Under the pieces are notes generated by a model, which did not search any database, was not told the origin of the DNA, and worked only from the letters and a program-made list of their open reading frames with translations. Positions 37,560 through 47,684 of a stretch of DNA of 64,000 bases are shown piece by piece. Made by a program: the position numbers and the translations under genes. The DNA comes from an uncultured Bacteroidales bacterium. GTDB lineage: Bacteria > Bacteroidota > Bacteroidia > Bacteroidales > Muribaculaceae. Within the stretch, counting starts at the first letter, position 1, and every line of letters starts with the position of its first letter. The DNA is taken from assembly GCA_945829225.1 (NCBI GenBank), contig CALZTY010000005.1, positions 1-64,000 on the forward strand, written 5' to 3'.

Positions 37560-39128
37560 TTAAAATTGCCCGGTGATTTGGGCGGCAGCCTCGGTGAGCT
37601 TGGCGGTTACCTCGTCGGTGAGCTTGCCTTGGCGCAGTTGCTCGAGCACGTCCTTGTAGGAAGCGCGCAGCAGTTGTATGAATTGTTTCTCAAATTCAGC
37701 GACCTTGTCGATGGGCACATTGCCGAGCAGACCATTTACGCCGCAGTAGATTTCGGCGATTTGCTCCTCGACAGCCACGGGGTGATACTGGGGCTGGATG
37801 AGCAGGCGCTCGTTCTTGCGGCCCTTGTCGATGGTGCGGGCGGTCACGGCGTCGATGTCGCCACCGAACTTGGTGAATGACTCGAGCTCGCGGAACTGTG
37901 CTTGGTCGATTTTGAGTGTACCTGCCACCTTCTTCATCGCCTTGATTTGGGCGTTACCACCGACACGCGATACCGAGATACCTACGTTGATTGCCGGGCG
38001 GATACCGCGGTTGAAGAGGGCGGTTTCCAGGTAAATCTGACCATCGGTGATGGAGATAACGTTGGTGGGGATGTATGCCGATACGTCGCCGGCTTGAGTC
38101 TCGATGATGGGGAGGGCTGTGAGGGAGCCACCACCCTTAACGAGGGGCTTGAGCTGGGCGGGCATATCGTTCATGCGCGAGGCAATCTCTTGATTATCAA
38201 TAATCTTGGCAGCGCGTTCCAACAGTCGTGAGTGGAGGTAGAAGATATCGCCGGGGTATGCCTCACGGCCCGAGGGACGCTTGAGGATAAGCGAAATTTC
38301 GCGGTAGGCGACAGCCTGCTTCGAGAGGTCATCATAGATGATGAGGGCATCGCGACCGGTGTCGCGGAAGTACTCGCCGATGGCTACGCCGGCAAAAGGC
38401 GAATAGTAGCGCATGGAAGCCGAGTCGGAAGCCGAAGCGGCAACCACCACGGTGTAGTCCATAGCGCCGTGGCGACGCAGGGTGTCGACAGTAGCGGCGA
38501 TTGACGAGGCTTTCTGTCCGATAGCCACATAGATGCAGTATACGGGCTTGCCCTCGGCAAAGTTTTGGCGTTGGTTGATGATGGTGTCGATGGCGATGGC
38601 GGTCTTGCCGATCTGGCGGTCGCCGATGATGAGCTCACGCTGACCTCGACCGATGGGCACCATGGAGTCGACGGCTTTGATACCGGTCTGCAGCGGCTGA
38701 TTTACGGGCTGGCGGAAGATTACGCCGGGTGCCTTACGCTCCAGGGGGAGGGGCATCAGCTCGCCCTCGATAGGTCCGCGACCGTCAATAGGCTCGCCCA
38801 GGACGTTGATAACGCGACCCAAGAGACCTTCGCCCACAGGGATAGAAGCGATTTGACCTGTGCGCTTGACACTCATGCCCTCGGTCACCTTGCTGACGTT
38901 GTTGAGCAAGATGACGCCGACATTGCTCTCCTCGAGGTTGAGTACGACGCCCTTGACACCGTTTTCAAATTCTACAAGTTCGTTGGAGCACACGTTGTCT
39001 AAGCCGTAGATGTGGGCGACGCCGTCGCCGACTTCCAACACGCGGCCTACTTCCTCGAAGTTAACTTTGGAGTTGACGCTTTCGAGTTGTTGTTTTAAGA
39101 CTTCGGATATCTCGCTTGGATTAATCAT
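37560..39128 (-). CDS. atpA: ATP synthase F1 subunit alpha, variant P-loop
   Basis: Alpha forms the hexamer with beta and carries the non-catalytic nucleotide sites. The 522-residue protein matches the family throughout ([18 protein letters not shown]-type region, [23 protein letters not shown]). The P-loop at 169-176 reads GDRQIGKT, with isoleucine I173 where GDRQTGKT is usual; the codon is ATC in the sequence. The ATG at 39128 is chosen over a TTG three codons earlier. The gene lies 33 nt after atpH. Confidence 0.97.
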   Translation of the reverse strand: MINPSEISEVLKQQLESVNSKVNFEEVGRVLEVGDGVAHIYGLDNVCSNELVEFENGVKGVVLNLEESNVGVILLNNVSKVTEGMSVKRTGQIASIPVGEGLLGRVINVLGEPIDGRGPIEGELMPLPLERKAPGVIFRQPVNQPLQTGIKAVDSMVPIGRGQRELIIGDRQIGKTAIAIDTIINQRQNFAEGKPVYCIYVAIGQKASSIAATVDTLRRHGAMDYTVVVAASASDSASMRYYSPFAGVAIGEYFRDTGRDALIIYDDLSKQAVAYREISLILKRPSGREAYPGDIFYLHSRLLERAAKIIDNQEIASRMNDMPAQLKPLVKGGGSLTALPIIETQAGDVSAYIPTNVISITDGQIYLETALFNRGIRPAINVGISVSRVGGNAQIKAMKKVAGTLKIDQAQFRELESFTKFGGDIDAVTARTIDKGRKNERLLIQPQYHPVAVEEQIAEIYCGVNGLLGNVPIDKVAEFEKQFIQLLRASYKDVLEQLRQGKLTDEVTAKLTEAAAQITGQF

Positions 39129-39161
39129 TGTGGGCAAAATACGTAAAAAGTTATTTAGATG

Positions 39162-39707
39162 TTATTTGAGCAGAGAGAGCCGTAACTCTTTGAGTTGTGA
39201 CGACACTGAGGCGTCGAGTCGCTCGTTGTCGATGTTGACGACAAAACCGCCGATAATCTCGGGGTCGATGCGCGAGGATAATTCCATGGTGGCATCGGCG
39301 GGGAGGTGGGCAGCGATGAGGCGACTGATGCGGGCAGTGGCATCACTGTCAATGGGAGAAGCGGAGACGACTTCGACGCGGCTGATGTTGTTTGCCTTGC
39401 GGTATATGTCAGTATAGGCGCGGGCAATGTCGTCGACGATGTCGATGCGGCGGTTCTGTACCAACAGCTTGAAGAAGTCGGCAAAGAGTGCATCGGTAGA
39501 ATTGACGCCGGCGGCGGCAGCAATCAGAGCGGTCTTGTCGTCGATGGAGACAAAGGGGTTTGCGACAGTGTCCTTTAGGCGGGTGCTGTGGTCAAAGGCT
39601 GCAGCCAGAGAGTTCATCATGGCATAGCAGGGCTTGACACAGCCACGCTCGAGCCCTACTTTGTATAGGGCTTTGGCATATCTACGCGGAATAAGGCCTT
39701 GATTCAT
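39162..39707 (-). CDS. atpH: ATP synthase F1 subunit delta
   Basis: Delta joins the top of F1 to the peripheral stalk (OSCP-like). The 181-residue protein starts NQGLIPRRYAKALYKVG, matching the family RYAxAL motif, and ends with the beta-type segment ELSSRIDPEIIGGFVVNIDNERLDASVSSQLKELR, the diagnostic C-terminal pattern. The gene is 15 nt after atpF and 33 nt before atpA. Confidence 0.94.
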   Translation of the reverse strand: MNQGLIPRRYAKALYKVGLERGCVKPCYAMMNSLAAAFDHSTRLKDTVANPFVSIDDKTALIAAAAGVNSTDALFADFFKLLVQNRRIDIVDDIARAYTDIYRKANNISRVEVVSASPIDSDATARISRLIAAHLPADATMELSSRIDPEIIGGFVVNIDNERLDASVSSQLKELRLSLLK

Positions 39708-39722
39708 CTTGTTGATGGCGGT

Positions 39723-40217
39723 TTATTTGGTGTCTATGTCGTCGAGAATGGCGTTGACCAGCTTTGCCTGGGCTTTTTGGTCACCGAGTTGGTTCTTGAC
39801 CACCTTGGTGGCGATTTGCAGGGCAAAGTCGCTGACTTGGTTGCGGAATTGTAACTGGGCTTCTTTTTGTTGTTGTTGGATCTGCAACTTGGCGTTATCC
39901 ATCACTTTCTGAGCCTCGGCTTGGGCGCTTTGGCGAGCGTCCTCGATCATTTGTGTCTTGATGCGGTCGGCTTCGCGCATCATTTCTGCTTGTTGCCGAC
40001 GAGCTTCGTTGATCACTTCTTGAGCACTGAGGCGCGCATTGTCGAGTTGTTCCTTGGCGCTCTGGGCATATTCCACACCCTTGTCGATGAGGTCGGCGCG
40101 TGAATTGACTGTCTTGAGGATTGCCGGCCATGCAAATTTCCACAAGATGAGGAACAGCACAGCGAAGGACACGAACATCCAGAAGACCAAGCCGAAATCA
40201 GGGGTGAATAGTTCCAT
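39723..40217 (-). CDS. atpF: ATP synthase Fo subunit b
   Basis: Subunit b is the peripheral stalk. The 164-residue protein has one membrane helix at about 8-27 (LVFWMFVSFAVLFLILWKFAW) and then a long charged, coiled-coil helix rich in Ala, Glu, Gln and Lys. A single b gene is present, so the stalk is a b homodimer. It lies 34 nt after atpE and 15 nt before atpH. Confidence 0.95.
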   Translation of the reverse strand: MELFTPDFGLVFWMFVSFAVLFLILWKFAWPAILKTVNSRADLIDKGVEYAQSAKEQLDNARLSAQEVINEARRQQAEMMREADRIKTQMIEDARQSAQAEAQKVMDNAKLQIQQQQKEAQLQFRNQVSDFALQIATKVVKNQLGDQKAQAKLVNAILDDIDTK

Positions 40218-40251
40218 TAGAGATTACTCTTGAGGGTTGAGCCGTGGAATA

Positions 40252-40503
<252 letters not shown>

Positions 40504-40528
40504 TTAAGTGGTTAGTTATTTTTTTTGT

Positions 40529-41632
40529 TTATTTTGTTTCTAATGCAATTGTTTCGTTAACTTCTTCGTGGTGCCCGTGTTCCTGTGCCAGCGAGATGAA
40601 GATGGTCGACAGCATGGTGAACACATATGCCTGGATGAAACTTACCAAGCAGTCGATGAGCAACATGAAGATTGAGAAGGGGATAGATACCGCGATGGAA
40701 GCCACGCCGAAGACGGGGCTCATGGCGGCAAAGATGAATATCAACAATGTGAGCACGATGACTATCATGTGGCCGCCCATCATGTTGGCAAACAGACGCA
40801 CTGTGAGTGCCGCCGGCTTGGTGAAGATGCCGAATACCTCAATCACTTGCATGATGGGCAGCGGACACTTGAGCCAGATGGGTACATCGGGCCAGAAGAT
40901 GTCTTTCCAGTAGTGTTTGGTGCCGAAGATGTTGGTTACCAGGAATGTGCATAGTGCGAGCACCATGGTCACGGCGATGTTGCCGGTGAGGTTGGCACCG
41001 CCTGGGAAGATGACGATGAGCCCCAGCAAGTTCATGCCGAAGATGAAGAAGAACACCGTCAACAGGTAGGGCGCAAAGCGTGGCGCATCCTTGCCGAGGG
41101 TCGACTTGATGACGCCGTCATATATAAATGTGAGGACAGCCTCGACGGCTCCCAAGCCCTTGCGAGGTGTCTTGCCCACACCGTGGCGGCGATAGAAGCC
41201 TGCCAGCCACAGCATTAAGCCTACGACCAAGCCCACCGAGATGAACAATGCCAGCACGTTCTTGGTGATGGAGATATCCAGGGGCTTCACTTCCTTGCCG
41301 TCAACGATAGCGACCACTTTGCCTTTGTATTCGCTGTTTTCGCCGGCAATCTTGAATGTGACGCCACCATCGACCCACTCGGCACCATGCTCAACGCGTG
41401 CCGACGAGAAGCAGTGGAAGCCGTCGTCGGTCTTGACGATGATGGGCAGCGGAATGCGCTTGTGGTGGTTGAAAGGCACTTCCCAGCCGTAGGCATCACC
41501 CAGGTGGTCGAATACGATAGCCTTGGTATCGATGCCTTCGCTCTCGCCTTCGGTAGCCGGCTCGTTGGCGCGAGCCACGGTGAGCAGCGTGCTCAGCAGG
41601 GTCGTTAATAATATGCTGATTATGCGGGTCAT
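40529..41632 (-). CDS. atpB: ATP synthase Fo subunit a with extra N-terminal periplasmic domain
   Basis: Subunit a forms the proton half-channels against the c ring. The 367-residue protein begins with a signal peptide (about 1-22, ending ARA) and a periplasmic domain of about 95 residues (IVFDHLGDAYGWEVPFNHH and on) before the first membrane helix near 125. The channel helices include the essential arginine in AALTVRLFANMMGGHM and the late QAYVFTMLSTIF. The added domain is usual in Bacteroidota and absent in E. coli. The ATG at 41632 gives the signal peptide and lies 7 nt after atpC. No atpI-like gene is found between them. Confidence 0.95.
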   Translation of the reverse strand: MTRIISILLTTLLSTLLTVARANEPATEGESEGIDTKAIVFDHLGDAYGWEVPFNHHKRIPLPIIVKTDDGFHCFSSARVEHGAEWVDGGVTFKIAGENSEYKGKVVAIVDGKEVKPLDISITKNVLALFISVGLVVGLMLWLAGFYRRHGVGKTPRKGLGAVEAVLTFIYDGVIKSTLGKDAPRFAPYLLTVFFFIFGMNLLGLIVIFPGGANLTGNIAVTMVLALCTFLVTNIFGTKHYWKDIFWPDVPIWLKCPLPIMQVIEVFGIFTKPAALTVRLFANMMGGHMIVIVLTLLIFIFAAMSPVFGVASIAVSIPFSIFMLLIDCLVSFIQAYVFTMLSTIFISLAQEHGHHEEVNETIALETK

Positions 41633-41639
41633 AGCCTTA

Positions 41640-41876
41640 TCAATATATGCACACTGACACTGTGTTGTTGTCGATATCGGCGATACCGCCATCGATGTGA
41701 TGGCTCTCGCGCTTGTCGGCAGCGTCGGTGTAGACGATGTCGCCGGCTGCGAGCGTCGACACCAACGAGGCATGGTTGTTGAGCACGGTGAATGAGCCGA
41801 GCACCCCGGGGAGGGTCACCGACTCTACATCGCCCGTGAAGATGATTTCTTCTGCCGATATTATTTTCAGTGTCAT
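41640..41876 (-). CDS. atpC: ATP synthase F1 subunit epsilon (short)
   Basis: The 78-residue protein is the beta-sandwich part of epsilon (LKIISAEEIIFTGDVESVTLPGVLGSFTVLNNHASLVSTLAAG). It lacks the C-terminal helical hairpin of about 50 residues with which longer epsilons inhibit ATP hydrolysis, so this kind of control is probably absent. Short epsilons are usual in Bacteroidota. The gene lies 18 nt after atpD. Confidence 0.93.
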   Translation of the reverse strand: MTLKIISAEEIIFTGDVESVTLPGVLGSFTVLNNHASLVSTLAAGDIVYTDAADKRESHHIDGGIADIDNNTVSVCIY

Positions 41877-41894
41877 TTGCTGGATTGTTTAATG

Positions 41895-43403
<1,509 letters not shown>

Positions 43404-43424
43404 TTAGCAATATTATGTTTGTGT

Positions 43425-44528
43425 TTATAAGGTGAGGCCGAGGGTGATGAGTGCCACCATCAGCACCAGGTTGAACAAGTTGATGGGTAACAGGTATTTC
43501 CACTCCAGCGACAGCAGTTGGTCGATACGCAGGCGGGGGAATGTCCACTTGAACCAGATGATAATGAACGATAGCGCCACAGCCTTGCCGATAAACCATA
43601 TCGGGGTGGGGATGTAGTCCATCACCATATTGAAGCCGTCCCAGCCGCTGATGTGCAAGGGCATCCAGCCACCGAAGAACAGCAGTGTGGCTACGCCCGA
43701 CACGATGAACAGGTTGAGATACTCGGCGAGGTAGAAGAAGCCGAAGTGGATACCCGAGTACTCGGTGTGGTAACCGGCGGTCAACTCGCTCTCTGCCTCG
43801 GGAAGGTCAAACGGGCCACGGTTGGTCTCGGCGGTGCCGGCAATCATATAAATAATGAATGCGATGAGCGCGGCGATGTGTCCTTTGAAGATAAACCATG
43901 TGTCGGTCTGTGCCTCAACGATACCGGTGATGCTCATTGTGCCTGCCAAGCACACCATGGTGACGATGCACAAGCCGATAGAGAGCTCGTAGCTCACCAT
44001 CTGTGCACCCGAGCGCAACGCACCGATCAAGGTGAACTTGTTGTTCGACGACCAGCCGGCGAGCAAGATGCCCAGCACACCTATCGACGAGCATGCAATC
44101 AAGAAGAATATACCGATATTGAAGTCGATGATTTGCAAGCCGTTGCCCCAGGGCAGACAGGCAAAGCACAGCATCGAGGCGATGATTACCAAGTAGGGCG
44201 CCAACGCAAAGAGGAACTTGTCGATATGGCGCAACTCAATCAACTCCTTGATCAAGATCTTGAACATATCGGCAAAGCTCTGCAGCAATCCCCAGGGGCC
44301 CACGCGGTTGGGTCCTAAGCGGCACTGGAAGAAGGCGCACACCTTGCGCTCAAAGTAAATGTAGAACAATGCCAACAAGGCATATACCAATAGCAAGCCT
44401 ACGCCCACGGCTACACACTCCACGGTGGTGGTGAGCCACTGGGGCATAAAACTGTTGAGCCAATCATTGACGGGCGTGGTGATTGTTCCGAAGTCAAATG
44501 TGTTGTTGACTATAGTGGTATCTTGCAT
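43425..44528 (-). CDS. nuoH: Complex I subunit H
   Basis: NuoH forms the quinone chamber together with NuoB and NuoCD. The 367-residue protein has eight or nine membrane helices and the family segments [36 protein letters not shown] and [26 protein letters not shown], the latter containing the acidic loop that lines the quinone path. The ATG at 44528 is chosen over a TTG three codons before it. nuoCD lies 30 nt upstream. Downstream, instead of nuoI, comes atpD. Confidence 0.97.
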   Translation of the reverse strand: MQDTTIVNNTFDFGTITTPVNDWLNSFMPQWLTTTVECVAVGVGLLLVYALLALFYIYFERKVCAFFQCRLGPNRVGPWGLLQSFADMFKILIKELIELRHIDKFLFALAPYLVIIASMLCFACLPWGNGLQIIDFNIGIFFLIACSSIGVLGILLAGWSSNNKFTLIGALRSGAQMVSYELSIGLCIVTMVCLAGTMSITGIVEAQTDTWFIFKGHIAALIAFIIYMIAGTAETNRGPFDLPEAESELTAGYHTEYSGIHFGFFYLAEYLNLFIVSGVATLLFFGGWMPLHISGWDGFNMVMDYIPTPIWFIGKAVALSFIIIWFKWTFPRLRIDQLLSLEWKYLLPINLFNLVLMVALITLGLTL

Positions 44529-44558
44529 ATTTTCCAATTGAATATGGGTTGATAATGA

Positions 44559-46190
44559 TTAGCGGTCCATGTCGGGAACGATATAGTCGAGTGAGCCACC
44601 GATGGTGATGAGGTCGGCAATCTTATTGCCGGTGGTAATGTGGTCAACCACAGCGGCTAAGGCGATACACGGTGTGGCAAGCTTGAGGCGGTAGGGCTTG
44701 TTGCCTCCATCGCTGTTGAGGTATACGCCGAATACGCCGCGGCAGCCCTCGACCATCTGGAACCATTCGCCCTGTGGTAACTTCAGCACCTTGGGAACCT
44801 TGGCGCAATAATCGCCGTCGGGGATATTGTCCACCAATTGCTCCAGGATGCGAGCGCTCTGCTCGATTTCGTCGAGGCGCACCTTGAAGCGTGCCATCGA
44901 GTCGCCCTCGGTGCGAGTGATTTCCTCGAAGTCCAGTTCTGAATAGATGCTGTAAGGCAGCAACTTGCGGATATCACATGCCCAGCCGCTGGCACGTCCC
45001 GACGGTCCGGTCACGCCATAGCTGATGGCATCTTCTTTGCTCAGCACGCCCACGCCTTCCATACGGTTCTTGGCGATGACGTTGCCGGTGAATATCTTGT
45101 TGTATTCCTTGATGTTAGCAGGGATTACAGCGAGCAATTCTTTCACGTCTTTCACGAAGTCGGGGTGCAAGTCTTGCATCACACCGCCGATGCACGGATA
45201 GTTGAACGTCATGCGCGCGCCACAGGTCTTCTCGAAGATATCGAGAATCTGCTCACGAACACGCAATGTGTAGAACAACATCGTGGTAGCGCCGAGGTCC
45301 ATGCAGTAGGTGCCCATAAACAGGCAGTGCGAGGCGATACGCGACAACTCGTCCATCATCACGCGGATTACCTGGGCGCGACGTGGCACCTCGATGCCGG
45401 CTGCCTTCTCATACAGCAGCGCCAAGCCGTGGTGGTAGTTCTGTGCCGAGAAGTAGTCGAGACGATCCATGAAGTGGAGGGTCTGGGGATACTGCAACGA
45501 CTCGCACAATTTCTCCACACCACGGTGGATGTAACCCATATATACGTCGATTTTCTTGATGGTCTCGCCGTCAACTGCAGTGCGGAAACGCAACACACCG
45601 TGAGTGGCAGGGTGTTGCGGACCGATATTTACCACGAAGTCGTCGGGCTGGAATATCGCACGCTCTTTCTTTACAACCTTGCCGTTCTCGTCGAGGCTAT
45701 ACACGTCGGTATTGTCGCTCTGACGCTCGTTCTCGGTCGATACGGGGTTGAGTGCGGGGTCGTCGTTATAGTCTTTGCGCAGCGGGTAGCCTTTCCAATC
45801 AATATTCAGGAACAGGCGGCGCATATCTTGGTTGCCGATGAAGATAATGCCGTAGAAATCATATACTTCGCGCTCGTAGATTTCGGCGATGCGCCATACA
45901 TCTGCCACCGAGGGGATATGCGGTGTCTCGCGGTCGGGCACTGCGTCAACTCGCACCGAGCAGGTCTCGCCCGTGGTCGACGACATCATATAGTATATAC
46001 AGCCGAGGGTCTCGCCGCGGTCTATACCCACGATGGTTACCAAGTAATCCATCCCTATGGTGTCGCGCAGCACGAGGGCGGTGTCGTGCCATGCCCCGTT
46101 CTCTACCGTGAGCTGGGGCATGCCGGAGTTATCCACCGCTATCGGGGTGCCGGCAAATTGTTTGGCAATCTTTTCTTGTAAGTTAGCCAT
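44559..46190 (-). CDS. nuoCD: Complex I fused subunit C/D
   Basis: This 543-residue protein joins NuoC (30-kDa-like, about 1-150, with the EREVYDFYGIIFIGNQDMRR...DWKGYPLRKDY signature) and NuoD (49-kDa-like, from about 170, with INIGPQHPATHGVLRFRTAVDGE). NuoD supplies part of the quinone site, including the His and Tyr of that family. The fusion is common in Bacteroidota and enterobacteria. It lies 45 nt after nuoB. Confidence 0.97.
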   Translation of the reverse strand: MANLQEKIAKQFAGTPIAVDNSGMPQLTVENGAWHDTALVLRDTIGMDYLVTIVGIDRGETLGCIYYMMSSTTGETCSVRVDAVPDRETPHIPSVADVWRIAEIYEREVYDFYGIIFIGNQDMRRLFLNIDWKGYPLRKDYNDDPALNPVSTENERQSDNTDVYSLDENGKVVKKERAIFQPDDFVVNIGPQHPATHGVLRFRTAVDGETIKKIDVYMGYIHRGVEKLCESLQYPQTLHFMDRLDYFSAQNYHHGLALLYEKAAGIEVPRRAQVIRVMMDELSRIASHCLFMGTYCMDLGATTMLFYTLRVREQILDIFEKTCGARMTFNYPCIGGVMQDLHPDFVKDVKELLAVIPANIKEYNKIFTGNVIAKNRMEGVGVLSKEDAISYGVTGPSGRASGWACDIRKLLPYSIYSELDFEEITRTEGDSMARFKVRLDEIEQSARILEQLVDNIPDGDYCAKVPKVLKLPQGEWFQMVEGCRGVFGVYLNSDGGNKPYRLKLATPCIALAAVVDHITTGNKIADLITIGGSLDYIVPDMDR

Positions 46191-46235
46191 AATATATATT
46201 AATGTGTTGAGGCTTTTTCTTTGTTGTTGCTTTCT

Positions 46236-46832
46236 TTAGTCGATGGGATGTGTTTGCAAGAATTCTTTGCGGCTCTCCTGGCGGTTTACTCCACCAAAGA
46301 ATTTCTCCACCTTGATCTTGCGAGACAGTTGCATGATACCATATATCATTGCCTCGGGACGCGGAGGACAACCCGGTACAAATACATCTACCGGCACGAT
46401 ATCCTCGATGCCCTTGGCTACGTGGTAACTATTGCGGAACGGTCCGCCCGAGATGGCACATGAACCACACGCTATCACATACTTGGGCTCGGCAAGCTGG
46501 TCATACAGTCGACGGAACACCGGCACCATTCTGTTTACAATAGTGCCCGCTACCATCATGAAGTCGGCTTGTCGTGGCGACGATCGCGCTACTTCCCAGC
46601 CAAAGCGTGCCATATCAAAGCGCGCTGCTCCCAGTGACACAAATTCTATACCACAGCAGCTGGTCGCAAAGGTCAGCGGCCATATCGAGTTGGAACGCCC
46701 CCAATTGATCAGCTTGTCAAATGTGCCGACTATTACATTGGTGCCGCTCTCCTGCAACTCCTTGACTAAATTCTCGATATACTCGTTATCTTTCCATGCC
46801 TCATACGGCATCGACTTGGTCGTTACTTCCAT
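46236..46832 (-). CDS. nuoB: Complex I subunit B
   Basis: NuoB carries the terminal 4Fe-4S cluster N2 that reduces quinone. The 198-residue protein has the adjacent cysteines C59-C60 (ATSCCGIEF), C125 in ACGSCAISGG and C155 in PGCPPRPE. The ATG at 46832 is chosen for family length and for the GGAG-like site 8-12 nt before it; it overlaps nuoA by 10 nt. Longer in-frame openings would lie wholly inside nuoA. Confidence 0.96.
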   Translation of the reverse strand: MEVTTKSMPYEAWKDNEYIENLVKELQESGTNVIVGTFDKLINWGRSNSIWPLTFATSCCGIEFVSLGAARFDMARFGWEVARSSPRQADFMMVAGTIVNRMVPVFRRLYDQLAEPKYVIACGSCAISGGPFRNSYHVAKGIEDIVPVDVFVPGCPPRPEAMIYGIMQLSRKIKVEKFFGGVNRQESRKEFLQTHPID

Positions 46833-47203
46833 TCTAACGCTCCTTTCTTCCATGCGTAGGCAAGGCCTAATACAAGTATAACAAAAAAGACAGCTACTCC
46901 TAATACGCCGGACGAATCGGGTGTGATGAAGTTCACTGCCCACGGCAACAAGAATACTGTCTCTATGTCAAACATTAAAAATAAAATGGCAAACAGGTAA
47001 TATCCTACGTGAAACTGCGACATGCTCTCGCCGCGTGTAGGTATACCACATTCGTATGCCTCTCCCTTCTGGGGGTTGAATGAGCGAGGCGAAATCATCC
47101 CCGCTATCCACATTGCAAGTGCCACTAAAGCAACGCCTGTCACTAACGCCGTGATGGCGAGCACTCCGATGTTCTCAATTCCAAAGATGGCTAATGATAT
47201 CAT
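46823..47203 (-). CDS. nuoA: Complex I subunit A
   Basis: NuoA is a three-helix membrane subunit at the junction with the peripheral arm. The 126-residue protein has the diagnostic loop NPQKGEAYECGIPTRGES and the second helix YYLFAILFLMFDIETVFLLPWA, with conserved D and E. It is the first gene of the nuo-atp-nuo cluster. A -7 box ends 27 nt before its ATG. Confidence 0.96.
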   Translation of the reverse strand: MISLAIFGIENIGVLAITALVTGVALVALAMWIAGMISPRSFNPQKGEAYECGIPTRGESMSQFHVGYYLFAILFLMFDIETVFLLPWAVNFITPDSSGVLGVAVFFVILVLGLAYAWKKGALEWK

Positions 47204-47229
47204 ATTGATTAGTTTTGCAAATTCAACTG

Positions 47230-47237
47230 CAAAGATA
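47230..47237 (-). promoter_or_regulatory. -7 box of the nuo-atp cluster
   Basis: Minus-strand TATCTTTG fits TAnnTTTG and would start transcription near 47225, about 22 nt before nuoA. No -33 TTTG at the usual distance. It is the only promoter candidate I find for the 17-kb cluster. Confidence 0.6.
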
Positions 47238-47281
47238 ACAATTTTTCTTCAATTATACCCTATCATTAGCCGATTAAGTTG

Positions 47282-47310
47282 AAAAAAAGGAAAAATTTGC
47301 CAACTTTTCC
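47282..47310 (-). terminator. Terminator at the end of the candidate RNA
   Basis: On the minus strand GGAAAAG (47310-47304) pairs with TTTTTCC (47295-47289) around an 8-nt loop and is followed by seven T (47288-47282). It lies upstream of the nuoA -7 box, so it would shield nuoA from transcription coming from above. Confidence 0.6.
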
Positions 47311-47507
47311 CCTCCCTTAAAAAATTAACACCACGACCCATCTCGAGTCATGGCGCTCACAGTGTGTTGAAAGAGTCAAAATCTTATTCTAATAGTCAAG
47401 CCCTTATTTCAGCCCCCCTTCGGGGGAGCTAAAACTATCAGGGCGGACAAAAAACAACTTTTTACATATCGAAACTACAGCTATTGGAATAGAAAAAACT
47501 ACCTAAC
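47282..47507 (-). ncRNA. Candidate small structured RNA upstream of nuoA
   Basis: The 481-nt gap between nuoA and the next gene is explained on the minus strand as an RNA gene. A -7 box TAACTTTG (47519-47512) would start it near 47507. A hairpin of 13 bp (47435-47423 with 47418-47406, loop CGAA) and a hairpin of about 10 bp (47353-47344 with 47340-47331) follow. Each contains several G-U pairs that would be A-C mismatches on the plus strand, pointing to a minus-strand RNA. It ends with a 7-bp hairpin (47310-47304 with 47295-47289) and T7. I see no protein frame. The family is not recognised; 6S RNA could not be shown. A -33 box is lacking. Confidence 0.5.
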
Positions 47508-47511
47508 GCCG

Positions 47512-47519
47512 CAAAGTTA
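47512..47519 (-). promoter_or_regulatory. -7 box of the candidate RNA
   Basis: TAACTTTG on the minus strand fits TAnnTTTG and is identical to the -7 boxes of prfA and the acyltransferase gene. No -33 TTTG lies at the expected distance, so the call rests on this box and the structure downstream. Confidence 0.45.
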
Positions 47520-47646
47520 AGCACTTTTAAACGCTTTTGTATACTTTTTAGCGTTAATTTATGTTAATTGCTTGCATTTTGTCATATTGTAAGCGAAATT
47601 TATCACCCATTGCCGTCAAACTAACTTTTAGCTTGCTTTTTGCTAC

Positions 47647-47677
47647 TTTGCTATTTCAACTTTTTTACGTACCTTTG
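47647..47677 (+). promoter_or_regulatory. Promoter of the sugar-nucleotide gene; nearly leaderless
   Basis: TTTG (47647-47650), 19 nt, TACCTTTG (47670-47677): full consensus. The ATG at 47685 begins 7 nt after the -7 box, so the transcript would start at or within a few bases of the start codon. The stretch 47520-47646 between this promoter and the candidate RNA shows nothing else I recognise. Confidence 0.8.
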
Positions 47678-47684
47678 CACCATT

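Noticed and set aside
47282-47507. 6S RNA as identity of the candidate RNA
   Set aside because: The 5' and 3' ends do not pair over a long closing stem, and I cannot see the central bubble typical of 6S RNA. It is left unnamed.
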